Assembly (NCBI GenBank): GCA_963969595.1
Contig: OZ018415.1
Span: forward strand, 1,984,001 to 2,048,000
From: Neckera pumila
Taxonomy: Eukaryota; Streptophyta; Bryopsida; Hypnales; Neckeraceae
Length of the DNA: 64,000 bases
Direction of reading: 5' to 3'
Shown: positions 36,562-49,718 of the stretch, in pieces
Position numbering within the stretch: the stretch's first letter is position 1
Layout: each line of letters starts with the position of its first letter
Position numbers and translations under genes: made by a program
The notes under the pieces: generated by a model
Told to the model about the DNA's origin: nothing
Database searches by the model: none
What the model saw: the letters and a program-made list of their open reading frames with translations, nothing else

Positions 36562-36943
36562 AAGATAATCTGCTCTAAAAGCGACTATCTTCTTCAAACC
36601 GCTTCTATGAAAAGCTATTGAATGGATATGAGGTGGTCCTTAAATGGACCTTTTTGGCCATTGAGAACTAATCCTTGGCCTTGATTTCCTCAAATCACTT
36701 TAGATATTGCAAGTGGATGCATTTTGGAAGACCAACGGTCACAAATAGGTGCTTACAATAGAATTCTTTTGAAAATTCATAAGTAATTCAAAAATACTTC
36801 AAAACACATGAAACCACTTGTATTACGTTTTGCATCCATTTTTCTTTCTCTGAAAAAATAATCCAAAAACATTTATGTTCAAACAAACCTATGAAAACGG
36901 CAAACCAACCCTTAAATGGTCAATTTTAGAGCAGACTACCCTT
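36562..36943. mobile_element. E1: TIR element, group E
   Basis: Ends are AAGATAATCTGCTCTAAAAG and TTTTAGAGCAGACTACCCTT. The body matches E2 and E3, including CCTTGATTTCCTCAAATCAC and the segment AACCCTTAAATGG that is the empty site for A9. About 380 bp. Confidence 0.8.
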
Positions 36944-39091
36944 GCCCAGCGGTTCTCCCCCAACATTGTTCTGAAAAAACATGAGCCAAAGTTTTTTACT
37001 TGGAGACCTGGCAAGCCCTAGACTATACCGGAGGTAGGATGGTTCACCAAAACCAAAGAAATCACAATAAAGGTGCCCTTTTTTCTGCCGAGACCCCCCT
37101 CCCCCTTCCCCACTTTTGCCAACATTCTCGTGGGCCTTAATAATACAGTAAGTTGACGGAAATCCACATCCATGATAACTTACTATAAGTTCGGTCGGTT
37201 GGTCGGTCCGTCCTTCCTTCCATTGGTCCAGTTCATTGCATTGTCTTCACCAAACTAACTGAAGCTTATTGAATGGAAGGAATTTTATTTATTTTTTATT
37301 TGTTTTTTGGAACAAATGGGAGACCCTATGGAATGGAAGGAATTTTGGACAGAATGGTGCAAGGGACCTAGGCTGCAGCCAGCCCCATATAATGAAGAGG
37401 GGTAATGGAATGGAATGTGGCCAACAAGAGCAGGAGTCAGGATGCAGGACCCAGAACATGGGGTGGACTAGGTCAACTACTATCATTTTGTATACTGCTG
37501 ATTTCTTCTTGTTCAACGGCCACCTCATCCGAGTTCAGTCGGCATAGATCAACGCACTACGCTAAAGTGATCATTCGAAGTCTGGGAAAAAACAGTGGAG
37601 TTTTTTGTTTGCCACCCATAAAAAAAAAATTGGAAATTTGGAATTCAAAATTGGATTTGGAGGCCCCAAATTAGCAATGGGAGGTGAAAAATGCATGACT
37701 TCTTGCCCCCCCGCCAAGAAATGTCCAGTTCAAAAGGTAGGCAAATTACTTCCCATAATCTCTTCTTGAAGCGTGAAATCCGTGTAATCGGTGATTACAA
37801 TTGTTCATTCATTGATCACATATTTCATCCATTTTTGGATGGGCGTTTCACATTGGGAATCTTCTTGTTGTCAAGAATTCTGAAAGTAATAGGCATTCCT
37901 TGTCTGGTTTTGCCCACCTCATCAGCCTCTTTTTTCCCCAGAAATCCCTCTACCTCGGTGATTGACTTATATTAAGCAATTACAATTTAGAGGTAATTTT
38001 TTACATTTTTCCTTGGTTGAGGGAAGAAAGATGCAAGACATAGATTTTAAAAGTGACCACTTTAACTTCTTGCTAGACCAACACATCCAGACTTTGTTTG
38101 GATTAACCCTATAAAGATGGATGCTGTAGACGGACAAATGATTTGGGTCCTTTTGGATAATTTTAGGAGGGGCTTTTGGATGGAAAAGAATATTTTTTCA
38201 TCCAATAGTTTGGGAAGAGTTGCTAGAGTACATTTTAAGTGAATAGTATTGAATGTTTCCTCATTGTTATATGATTGATTTCTCAAAAGAAGAACTAGGG
38301 CTGAATCTATGGATCAATGCCCTTGTAGAGCGTATTTTGGCCAATTCTTGTCCTATATTCTTGATGTGAATTTTAGTTGTGAAAATGATATTTTTTTGAA
38401 TTTATACTCAACTAATGAAATGAAGTCTATCAAATATAGTTTCTACTCCAATTGAAAAATTTGGAAAATTCTCAAGATTCAATGTTTTATTGCAATTTGA
38501 ACTTTGGATCTATAGCAAACGGTTTGTTGAATTTATATTTTTATAATGACATGGTAACCTTTGTTTATAACATGATGTTATACACCATATTATGCCATGT
38601 ATGCCTATGTTGACAATTTCAGAATTTATTATCATATTTTGTATGAGATTTGAATTTTCTCCACCTTTTCCTTAAATAATTAACAATAATTCCAAATTTT
38701 CAAAAAGAGATTTGAAATTTTTATGACTCACAAAAAGACATCTGATTCCATCTTTGAAAATAATAAATAATTAATTTCATTCCAAAAAAGGTACAAAATG
38801 GCAGCAAATAGAGTAAAGGATTAGGAGGCTTGAATCTATAATTATAAATATGTCCTTTCAAGATTAATCTCTAAGTATTCCGGAGTTCATTATCTTGGAT
38901 GATGAAGATAATTCTTAAAAGTAACACATTATTTAAGTAGCTTTTCATTAAACTAAAGTGATACTTGAACCTTCTTCCATTATGAATTTGATGAATTAGA
39001 AGAAAAAAAACATAGCAGTACAAAGTAGTAGCAAGAGTGTGTAACATTTAAAAAAAAATTGACTTTAATAGGTCAAATGATCAACCATAAC
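36944..39091. other. Unassigned intergenic DNA
   Basis: 36950-37700 is GC-moderate, with TTCC-rich and pyrimidine-rich tracts and overlapping short frames (37269-37547 +, 37289-37528 -) of no recognisable kind. 37700-39091 is AT-rich with nothing recognised. The 380 bp between D4 and E1 are also blank. Confidence 0.35.
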
Positions 39092-39420
39092 ACAACCCCC
39101 TAAAGTCCGACAGTTGCCCCCATTAGATGAGATTCGGAGGTCTTGGAGGGCTCCAAGTTCCCCTGCTGTCTGACATGGCACAGCAACTGCCACGTCATTT
39201 TTGAAAAAAAAAATTCTGACAACCCCGTACCAGTGTTCACTGAATCTGGGCAGATCAGGGAACGGGCCTAAAACGGCCCTCCAAGACCCCCGTATATCAT
39301 CTAATGCCTCGAGGGACAAAATGGATTTTGGATAGGCTCCTATAGTCTTATTATAGACAAGATTTTTTACAAGATTTTTAGAAATTCTTATGGGATATGT
39401 ATTTTGCAAAAGATTTTTGC
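39092..39420 (-). mobile_element. D5: end fragment of a group D element, interrupted by C4
   Basis: It begins AACCCCCTAAAGTCC (TTAA eroded) and after C4 continues CCTCGAGGGACAAAATGGAT, the normal group D right end in reverse. It stops after about 140 bp of its own sequence. Confidence 0.65.
39121..39306 (+). mobile_element. C4: small TIR element (MITE), group C
   Basis: Ends are CATTAGATGAGATTCGGAGG and CCCCGTATATCATCTAATG, with further pairing GTCTTGGAGGGC / GCCCTCCAAGAC. It holds TGACATGGCA...TGCCACGTCA, the group C inverted pair, and CCCCGTACCAG. 186 bp, inside D5. Confidence 0.8.
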
Positions 39421-40566
39421 TCATATAATTCTTAGCACTATTGGATGCATGCTCAAGAAATTACTTTCCAAAATGCAACTTGAAGGCCAAGTCAGGCAAG
39501 TGATTTAGCCTTAATTTTTATATGGGTAGCAGAAAGGGCAACAATAGAGGCCATAGGCAAGGCAACAAATCTGAATTTGAGAGTCTCATTTGGTTAGGCA
39601 TTTGAAGGGCAACGGCGGGTGTCATGGGATTCAAGACCATTGACTAACAAATGTGGGTCTTGGCAAAAGAGGGCATTGGAGGTCGGAATTGAGGTTTCAA
39701 GACAAAGAGGCATTGTGCCGCTCCGTTTATGCGCTGCGCAGCCCCTACTTGACATTTTTGTCTAAATTTTTTGGCTAAGATAAAACTGTGCCCACCAAAT
39801 CAATTACAGATAAGCCCAAATTCAACCATACATTCTAATTGAACATCTGCTAATTTCAAGAAATTTCTTTGGCAAATCAAGCCATTTCTTGTATGAATCA
39901 AACTGTCCATCAAGTTCATTATCATTCACTATAAACAACAAATTTAATGACCATTATGAAGCCATGATTGGAATTCACAACATCAAAAGGAAGATTAAGA
40001 AGTGAATCCAACCAAATTTGCTGTAAATATAACCACACTAGCTATAGAATTCTATCCTAAAATGTCTCTCACTACTTCATTTTTGTCATTCCAACTTGTA
40101 CACTTAAGACAAATTTAGCTAACTTTCCAAGCCTCTTCATTGCTCCATCACCCATCAAGCTCATTACAGAAGACAATAGAAGGAATGAGACACTAAAAAT
40201 CCATCCACATTTTCTGTACATAACGCCAATAATAGAACTCTAAAACTCCTCTCTCTTTCTCTTTCTTACAAGAGTCACTTTCACACGGAAGGTTTGCTCT
40301 ATAGCAAGTATTGTTGGTTGCAAAAAAAATTTGAATGGGAAGAAAAATGCCAAAGTGAAGGGCATTAACAAAATTCAAAGAGGTGCAAGGCTCAACTTCC
40401 TCTATTTAATTTCTTGACATTCAAGTTTTGAATTTCCATATTCTAATTTGAATTTGAATTAGTTTCCTCTAGATTGTGTGGGATAGGCTACTTGTGAGAT
40501 GTAGTTGTCAATTGCTAGCTCAACATGCGACAATTGCCAACACATTGACATTGCCATCCTAGAGTC
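39421..40566. other. Intergenic DNA, nothing recognised
   Basis: Moderate to AT-rich composition, with no repeat ends, RNA genes or credible frames. Confidence 0.4.
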
Positions 40567-41473
40567 TTAACCTCTAAAGTTCCATGACTATGTTTTCACC
40601 AAAAAGACTCAAAATCTGCCATTTTAGTACAAGTACCAGATTTTTGACAAAAAACTTTTTTGACACACGTAATATAGGATCCTATAGTAAACTAGTTTTA
40701 GAAGATGTAGAAAAAATTTCAGAATTTTTTACCATGTGGATTGGAAGATATTAGCATTTAAATTGGCAAAAATCCTTTTTTTGTTCCTGCGAAAAACAGG
40801 ACAGTTGCACTTCACAAGGTCACATTTGTATGAAAAAATGTCCAAATGGTGGTGCTTCTTTTAATTATTTTTTCTAAACAAGTTGGCTACATGCTTATAA
40901 AATTTCAAATCATTTGGAATTGTAAGTACAAAAAAAATAGTAAGCAGAAAGAAGTAGAGAATGATCCAAAATACTAAATTGTTAAGAATTTAATTATGGA
41001 ATTGTAAAATGTCAATCCCAATGGTTGTAATGTTGTAATAAACAACCTAAATCCTATGATTTTTTTTTCAAAAAATATTAAAAATTGAGTTAAATAAACA
41101 ATTTCAAAGTATATTTTACAGTAGAGAATCTATAACTACCTGCAAACTAAAAAACCTCATAACTTTTTATTCATTTGTCAAAATGGAGTGATTTAAAGCT
41201 TTCCACGTATATAATTCTAGAAAATCTATTTCAAATTTTTATTTTTGAAAAAAGTGATTTTTTCAGATCTGCCTAGACTGCCCGCTTGGTGAAAAAGTAA
41301 CATATTAGGCCATAACTTTTGACTCCTATTTTGAAATGTCAAGAAATTTAGTGCACATGAAAGAAACTCCTTGTCTCCACCTTCTATTAAAATTTCAGCT
41401 TAAAATATGAAAATCTCTAGTCCCACATACTTGCCCAAAATTGCTATATTGCAAAAAATAGCACGCTGGTCCT
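40567..41473 (-). mobile_element. B5: TTAA-type TIR element, group B, right end clipped
   Basis: The left end is TTAACCTCTAAAGTTCCATG and the body is group B in reverse. It runs to GCACGCTGGTCCTTTA, where the last eight bases (GGGGTTAA) are replaced by the start of B6. About 907 bp. Confidence 0.8.
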
Positions 41474-41876
41474 TTAACCCCTAAAGGACCAATGACCATT
41501 TGTTGGCAACATAACAATTTTGGGCAGCTCACTAAAAATGGAAATTCTATTTTTTTTCTTTAAAATTTTCACTTAAGATGTGGCCGAGGAGTAGCTTCAA
41601 GGCCCAACAATTTTCATAACTTTTGACTACATGGGTAAAAAGGTAATGCATGATATGTGATTTTTTGAGTTTGACGCGGAGCCCGAGCAGCTCAAAAAAA
41701 TTCTTCAAAAAACACTTTTGTGAAAAATGAAAATTTGAAACTGGTTTTATAGATTTATATATACTTGGAAAGCTTTGAATCATTCCATTTGGACTAACGA
41801 GTCAAAAGTTATGAGGAGTTTTAGTTTGAGGGTAGTTATAGAATCTCTATTCTAAATAAACTAGGAAGTCCTTTAC

Positions 41877-42812
41877 CTAACCCCTAAAGTTTCATGACTA
41901 TGTAATCACCAAAAACGCTCCAAAACTGCCATTTCTAATACAACTACCAAATTTTTGGAAAAAAACAATTTTTGACACATGTAACCGTAGGAGCTTGTAG
42001 TTGATATTTTGAAAACATGTGATAAAAATATCAGAAAATTCCACCGTGTGGATCATAAGGTATAAGCATTCAAAGTCTTGAAAACCATTTTTTCAATCCT
42101 GCGAAAAACCGAGCAGCTGCACTTTGCAAGCTCACTTTTCAATGAAAAAATGCCGATAAAGGTGGTGCTTCTTTGAATTTAGTTTCCTAAGCAAGTTGTC
42201 TATATGCTTGAAATTTTTTTTATCATTTGGGATTGTACAGCATATAGGAAAAAAATAGTAAGTAGAAAGAAGTAAAAAATGATTCAAAATACTAAATTGT
42301 TAAAAGTTTAATCATGGAATTTAAAAACGCCAATCCCAACGGATTTAATGTTGTAATAATCAATCTACATCCTAAGATTTTATTTTTTTTCCAAAAATAT
42401 TGAAAATTTAGTTAAATAAACGACTTTAAAGTTTTTTTTAGAGTAGACAATCTATAATTGCCCGCAAACCAAAAACCCTCATAACTTATGACTCATTGAT
42501 TGAAATGGAATGACTTAAAGCTTTTTAAGTTTTAAGTATACAGAAATATAGAGAACCAATTTTAAAAAAAAACTCCAGAAAAAATGATTTTTTTTTATTT
42601 GCCCAAACTCCCAGTTACGAAAAAAATAGCATCTTAGGTCACAACTTTTGACTCGTAATTTGAAATGTCATGAAACTTGGTACACATGAAGATATTCCTT
42701 GTCCCCACTATCTATAAAAACTCCAGCCTCAAATATGGATATTTCTAATCACACGTACTTGCCCAAAATTTCTATACGGCCAAAAAACGCATGTTGGTCC
42801 TTTACAAGCTAA
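41877..42812 (-). mobile_element. B7: group B element inserted in B6 at CTAA
   Basis: The left end CTAACCCCTAAAGTTTCATG and right end TTGGTCCTTTACAAGCTAA carry CTAA on both sides. The sequence to the right, CTCAATTTTCAATATTTTTG, is the direct continuation of B6, where other copies read ATTTAACTCAATTTTC. 936 bp. The last bases before the right CTAA (CAAG) differ from the usual GGGG. Confidence 0.85.
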
Positions 42813-42996
42813 CTCAATTTTCAATATTTTTGAAAAAACACTAAAAAAAAATGGATTGGCATTTTTCAATTCCATAATTAAATTCTTGACAATTTAGTCT
42901 TTTGAGTCATTATCTACTTCTTCTTATTTACTATTTTTTCCTATATGTTGTACAATTCCAAATGTTCTGAAAATTTTCAAGCATGTAGCCAACTTG

Positions 42997-45900
42997 CACT
43001 TCAAAAAACTGTGGGTATAAATGACTACGATAAATGACAAATTTACAACTTCCAGGAGTCATTTATGCCTTAAATGACTAGTACATGACTGCGTCTTCCG
43101 CAATTGTAGAACTGTCATATGTATTGGCCTAAAATCTACGTTTTTTGAAGTATTGGAAAAACGATTATCACCATCTTTTTCTTTTTGAGGAGGCAATGGA
43201 TGAAAAAGTCTAAGCTGGAAAGTGCATTCACCAATCATACAGCATGGACATCCATGTGTCCAGTCATTTGCAAGTCATTTCCAAGTTGCAATGGACCCTT
43301 GATACATCTGATGTGGACAGCCACATGGCTAGTCATTACTAGTTGGATTGAACCCCTAACAAATCCGACGTGGACTACAATGTAGAATTAGGATTACAGT
43401 CATTTCAAAGTTGTGACAAAGTTGTGCCATAGTTGAGGTTCAGTAACACGGTTCTAGTCTATAACTGTTTCAAGTCATTTACAAGTTGCTATGGAACCAC
43501 CGAGAATGTTTACAACAAAGTCATCAGTCATTTTGATGTATCATGGGTGTTACAATGAAGTGCATTAATGGGACTGTAGGGCACATTGATAGGGCAAAAA
43601 TCATTCTTGAGTCATGTTCCAATATTGTTCTTGTTTTGGTATAGTCATATAAAACGACACGTAGTTGCATTGCGTTGCAGTAGCAAAACTGTTGGACGTG
43701 GCACAATGGTTCATGAATGTACAAGGAGACATGACTGCAAAATAATAACAACTCACTGGCACGTTGTTCCTTGACTTGGGCCAACCCTACTAAATAAAGA
43801 CATTGAATGCACTCCCACATTGCATTCTAGACAGACAATGGCTACTAACAACTAGGCTTGGGTATCATGTGTTTAATCCATTAAACTTAAAAGCAGTGAC
43901 ATTTGGCAAAATGGGAGTTCTGCATTTCCAAAGGATAGAGCGATCCACAAGCTCTGAACACTTACAACAATATTGTATGCAGTTCTATTTGCACTATAGA
44001 ATGAACTACTCCCTTCCACCCACTCATCTATAAGAAGCCAAGGGCTACATGAAATCATAAGCTTTATGTACTTTTCATACCATACTGCAGACGTTTCCTT
44101 TGTATCTTCAATTTTTGCATCTCTACGTTAGGAGTGGGGAACATCCACACCACCTCAAGTTTCAAAATGTTTTGGATGTCCACCTTCATCCAAGGCTCTG
44201 GAATGTCTTGAAATTTCATTGTGGTCACACAGTAGTTTTGCTAGTGCTCCTCTAAGCCAGTTTCTACCTCACGGATCAAGGGTACATGAGGAAGACTTTG
44301 TTGTTGACGCTAAATTGCAATAGGAAACATTAGCCACTGCAATCTTCTATGAAGTACTTACAAAATTCCAAACCAAACTCCCTATTGGTTCCCTACTTTT
44401 TCGTGACTTGTACATGACATGTACTTGACTTCACGGCAACTTCTTATTTGGACTAAATACAATTTCACTACTTTGTGAAAAATTGAAAACAACATTCTCA
44501 CATTCCAAGCTTTAATACATCACAGAGGATAAAAAAATCTTAAATTGAGCAACATTTGGGCACCTGATGAATAGATTGCGAAATAGTACCCCATCACAAT
44601 AGAATGAACACTAGATCCTACCACCAAAGCATAATCCTAGTTTATGATTTTTTTGATGGAGTATTGATTCAGTTAGTTGATAATAAATTTTGATCCAGAG
44701 GAGAACAATATGAGTGCAAAAAGTTCAAACCTTGGATTATAACAAATTCCAAAAAACTGCAATCCTAAATACTAAAGAGCTCCTTTTTTAAACTACAACT
44801 CTATTATTCCTTATATACAGAAAGAGTGACAAAAAAGAGAATCAATCCCTAAGCTAGGAGCGGTTTTGCAAAGTTTCAATCATCCCTTCAACAAAGCCGT
44901 AGAGACTAGTAGCTAACCTACAAGGCTACCATGTGATCAAGAATGACTACAATACAAGACATCCAAACCTAAGCAAATACAAGATTTGATTTAGGGTGTC
45001 CTCATTGATCCCACAGCAAAATTCTAACTCCTAAGCCGCAAAATTAGCATACAAATTGACAATACTTTCTCCAGAGAGCTCACAATTGGTCTTTGTCTCC
45101 TTCAAGCTTGACTCCTCCTCCATATTGCGATTGACACGCTTCATTTGATGAAAGACTTGTCTTATGAAACCCTTGCCAGCCAAAACTCTACTACAAAACT
45201 CACAACTTTTGCTACCAAAAACACTCTACCACAAAACAAGAAGGCAAGTCGGCAAGAAGAAAAGAAGCTGTTATAGTTTGAAATGAAGAAGGCACTACAA
45301 ACTGCAAGCTTGGAGGAAAACAATACAAACCATCTACAACAACAAAGGTAGAGACACAATGATAGACAAGAGCACTAGGGCGGACCCTTCAAATTCAAAG
45401 AGATGAAATCTGGGCCATTGAAAACCAAAGATTGGCACATGCAGGTTCTGTGGCCACCATGTTGCACCGCAGCTTTCGCATTTATTGCACAATAAATGAA
45501 GTAGTTGATGACGTGTCCAAAAGTGACTACTACACAACTTGGCCAATGACTGCTTTGGAACTCGAAAGCAATTTTCGACCAACTAATAAATGACTTACAT
45601 ACAACTTGGAGGATGTTTTTGTGCCAAATGTAATGAACATTGTATGGAGAAGTTGTGCAACCTAAACCCGCTACCAAACCCTTTTCCTATTGTATTTACA
45701 AAATGCTGAAAGATCTATGAAAGAACATGAATAGCACTCACAAGTCATTGCGGGCCTTTTGGATAGGCTTCAATCTCTTCATCAATTCCGCAACCCTGCC
45801 ATCTCGTGCATGCTCATATTCAAATTTTTGCCCTTTTTGAAAGGCTTTCTTCCATTCTTTGACCTCTTCTCAACTTATTTTGATTTGTTTTGTGGCAAAC

Positions 45901-47944
45901 TGCCAGTAGTGAGGTATATTTGTAGCATGTAATGAATGACAAAATACAAACAAGTTTGGGCCAAAGAAAATAGCTGGAAATGGAGAGTGTGTGTTTTTGG
46001 TGACCTTTGGAAAATATATGTGTCGCTTGGTGCATGAGCATTCTTTTTAGATAGCCTTATTAGAAGGCCCAAGTATCTCTTTTGGCTATAAAGACTTAGA
46101 TGTGAATTTGACACTACTTGTGAGTGACATGGCCATTGGATTTTAGTGATGTTTGAGTAGTAAACAAGGTAGCCATGGTGTTTAATGACTAGTGTACAAA
46201 AGATCCACCTTGTTCCATAGGGAAACTAGCCTTTTTTTGAAAATTAGATGAGGAGAATGAATTCAAGAACTTTTACACCATAGGCACAGTAAGTTGTAGC
46301 CTAGACAAAGATGCTGAGGAGAACTTGCAAGGCGCGGGGAAGCCATATGCAATGAGTGCCGCACTTTGAGATATAATACACCAATATATGGTGACAAATG
46401 CGTTTGTTAAAAAAAATTCTATGCGTAAGTGCCTTAGTGAACTTGTCCATGTAATGGCATTTCTTGTAACAATGAAACGGTATAGGTAATTGTGCATGAA
46501 TAGACTTCTATAGAACTCCTCTACTTGGAGCATTGGTAGATAAGGCCCCAAAGATTGCTTTGGTAGTTAGGGAATAATGTACTATAGCGCAGAAGATGAA
46601 AAAAAATCATTGTATGTTGCAGTCTCAGCCTAGTAGCAAAATATGACTGAGTGGTGACTTCTTGGAGTCCAATTGCAGTCATAGTAGTGTCTTGACCTTC
46701 ATGATGCGTCTTATAATATAATACCATGTTATATTATGGTTGGATATTGCATTTTTTTGACAGTTGTGCAATCATCTACTCAATTGGGTGGATTTAGGGG
46801 AAGTAGGGGATTGAATAAAAGGCAAATCCATCCACTCCAATACTATTGGACTGGATTATGACTTGTCTAGAATGCTGATTTGAATTTGGAGAACCTGGAG
46901 GACTGAGACCACTTTTTGCTGGACATATTAGCATAAAGAAGATGCATAGAGAAATAAGGTAGGCACAAATCAGCGCTTGGTAACCACTTTGAGTAGATGA
47001 TTTGACAAGTGCCCAATTGCAAAGCTTCAATAGTGACGTACCTTCAATTTTCAAATTGCCTTCAGAAAATGCTCAGATGTGGCCACAAGCAGAGACTCTT
47101 GTTGGGGCCATTGAATTGTCTAAAGAAGATAATTTATTGGCGCATGGATGTTACCAGAGATTGCCTTGATTGTGCAATTATAACGTAGTGTTTCAGAAGT
47201 CTCTACATAGTTGGAAGAGCCGTGACGGAGTCAAGCCACGGGCACAACTTTTTAGCGCTCCTAAAGTGCACAACATTTGAGTCCCATGATGTTCTACTTG
47301 TCATTGAAAAGTAAAGCGCTCAGTCTTCAATGTTTTTGTAGTCTCTAAGGCAACCCTTAAATCATCCCTTTGAACTTTGTCTATAGCATAGTTGCAAATA
47401 ATTGTGTTGTGTTTCTTTAGCTTGCTAGCTTTGATAGCTTCGCAATGTGAACAGGACTACTCCCACCCGATCTCGGCATAAAAATTCTTAGAAATTCCTT
47501 TCTAGTTCCGAAAAACTCATGTCCTACTCTTCCCAAAGTGACCTCTAGTGGCATGCCACAACTGCCCGTGACTTTGAAATGACTCACTCCTAAACCACAG
47601 ACACATCAGCGCAACAAAATCCACGTAGGCAACATCAAAGCCCCTCTAAATCGCCTTCAATGAATAGAAAGTCAATCTGCAGTTGTACCTCAATTATGCC
47701 AAGTCCCAAAATATCACTGTGACCATCATGAAAGGAAAAGAAATGAACTGGGAAATAAAACATGTGCAAGAAGCTTGCTTTTCATCCATTTTTCATCCTC
47801 CAGCCATGGCCGCAACTGCTAATTGACGTGGATACTATTGACTAAGGGCAGATGGTGCAATTAGAGAAGGACAGTCATGCCTACAACTGCAGGTCCAAAT
47901 TTAAATGACTCCATAGTCATTTATACCCCCATTTTTTTGTAGTG
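42997..47944. mobile_element. CACTA-type (En/Spm-like) transposon, non-autonomous or decayed, 4.9 kb
   Basis: The left end CACTTCAAAAAACTGTGGGT-ATAAATGACTA and the right end TAGTCATTTAT-ACCCCCATTTTTTTGTAGTG form an inverted repeat of about 33 bp with four mismatches. The terminal CACT(A/T)C is typical of this superfamily. Subterminal repeats are visible: AGTCATTT(N)CAAGTTGC-like units at about 43263, 43397, 43473 and inverted forms (CAACTGC, AAATGACTC) in the last 400 bp. TTG and ATTG flank the ends, consistent with an eroded 3-bp duplication. Frames inside are all under about 100 residues and none resembles a transposase, so it would need helper protein. It interrupts B6. Confidence 0.8.
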
Positions 47945-48264
47945 ATTGACTTGAAAAATGAATAAAAAGAGTAACCACCATTTCGGGCATTTTTTCATAC
48001 AAATGTGATCTTGTAAAGGGCAGCTACCCAGATTTTTGCAGTGTCAAAAAAAGAATTTTTGTCAATTCCAACGCTATTATCTTGCAATCCACACAATAGA
48101 AAATTCTGAAATTTTTTCCACATCTTTGTAAACCAATGTACTACAAAATCTTATTGTTACATGTATTCAAAAATGTTTTTTTTCTAAAATTTGGTACTTA
48201 TATTAAAAATGGCAGTTTTGGAGCGATTTTGGTGAAAATATAGTCAAAAACCTTTAGGGATTAA

Positions 48265-49137
48265 GTGTTAATCTTTCACTTCTATCACTTGAAAGTTTTG
48301 GCCATCCAATAATGCCTTCTATGCCATCCATACCACAGGGGATAAAGGATAATTACTACAATACAAACTACAAAGTCATTTATGGTTTCAATGACAATTT
48401 TGTTGACAATCAAGAATAAGAGATTGGTGGTAGACCTTCAAATTGTGAAGAGCTTGAATAAGAAGATTTCAATGAAGGGCCTTATTCCTCTTACAAATTC
48501 AGAAATTTGGAAGCATTATTGTGGCCACCCAAACTCTTGCATTATCCCCCAAAAATTGCATCACAAAGCCAATAATTTCAAACATTAAGGAAAAGGAGGA
48601 GTGAGGGGGAGTGTTGCAATGCTTTAGAAGTGTATCAAAGCATAAAGGTAGGTGCAAACATCTTTGTCTACAAACCTGCTCGTGCACTATAGAGTTCCCT
48701 TAAAAGTGTCTCCAAAAGTACCTTAAAACCCTCACCAAGATTAACTGTGGTTGGAGCTCGTGTTCATTTTAAAAAAAAATTGGGTAAGAATCAAGTAGGC
48801 TTTAGTAGAGTATGGTTTTGGGTGCCCTCAAAAGTTCTACTTTGAAAATTCACAAAAAATAGATACCCTATCTAAGAACTCTATCTTTTTTTAAATTCAT
48901 AATTTTCAAATGTCTATACTGCAAAAATATTTTTTCTAGCAAAAGGTGCTTCCAACAAGTATGTTGTACTGCTTAAATGGATAGTTATGGATGCTTCCAC
49001 TTTATGAGGCTCGAGAGGGAGATTGGTAAGCGGCCTTCTCCAACAGAAGAATAGTGAAAGTTTTTCCTGACAATACAAATGAAGAGCTATCCAATGCATT
49101 ACAACATCCACCTTGTAATTATTGAAATGCAATTTCT
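48265..49137. other. AT-rich intergenic DNA, nothing recognised
   Basis: Short frames at 48382-48588 + and 48499-48687 - lack recognisable features. Confidence 0.4.
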
Positions 49138-49718
49138 TTAATCTCTAAAGTCCCATTGTCCCTATGGGGGACAAAATGGATTTTGGGCAGGTTCCTTTGA
49201 GCTCCATTTTTGGTGAAACTTTTTGAAACTTTTCCATAAGATAGAAAAACTTATTAGCTTTTTAGAAATGTATTTTTTATTTCAATCGATGCCTGGGAGC
49301 AAAAATTATGCTACAATAACCTCAAAACGGGGGAGACCGGGTAGCAAAAAAAATCCATAAAAAATTGAAATACTTTCTTTCATATTTTTTTCCTAATAGA
49401 TTATACTTTTGTCAAAATAGAAAGCTTTGATTCATTCCATTTGGATTAGTGATGTGAAAGTTATAGAGTTTCTTGTTTTGCGGGCAATCAAAGCATCTTA
49501 TTGAAAAACTTTTTCTTTCACTTTGAATGCTGATATCTTTCAATCCGTACAATCAAGCATCACAAAAATTTTACCACATGATCTAAGAAAAGTGTAGTAC
49601 AAGATCCTGCGGTTAGTTCTAAAAATTTTTTTTTTTTTGATTTCTTGGATGAACGCAACAAAAGTGGCAATTTTGAGTGAGTTTTGATAGAAAAATGGTC
49701 TTGGTACTATAGGATTAA
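49138..49718 (-). mobile_element. D6: TTAA-type TIR element, group D, internally deleted
   Basis: The left end is TTAATCTCTAAAGTCCCATT and the right end TACTATAGGATTAA. The sequence jumps from the GGGCAATCAAAGCATCTTATT module directly to CACTTTGAATGCTGATATC, so about 350 bp of the middle are lost. 581 bp. Confidence 0.8.

Larger units (their letters stand above)
41474..48264 (+). mobile_element. B6: group B element split by two later insertions
   Basis: The left end is TTAACCCCTAAAGGACCAAT at 41474 and the right end AACCTTTAGGGATTAA at 48264. Group B sequence runs 41474-41876, 42813-42996 and 47945-48264, in order and without overlap. The gaps are B7 (41877-42812) and a CACTA-type element (42997-47944). 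Removing them leaves about 910 bp, the normal group B length. Confidence 0.82.
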
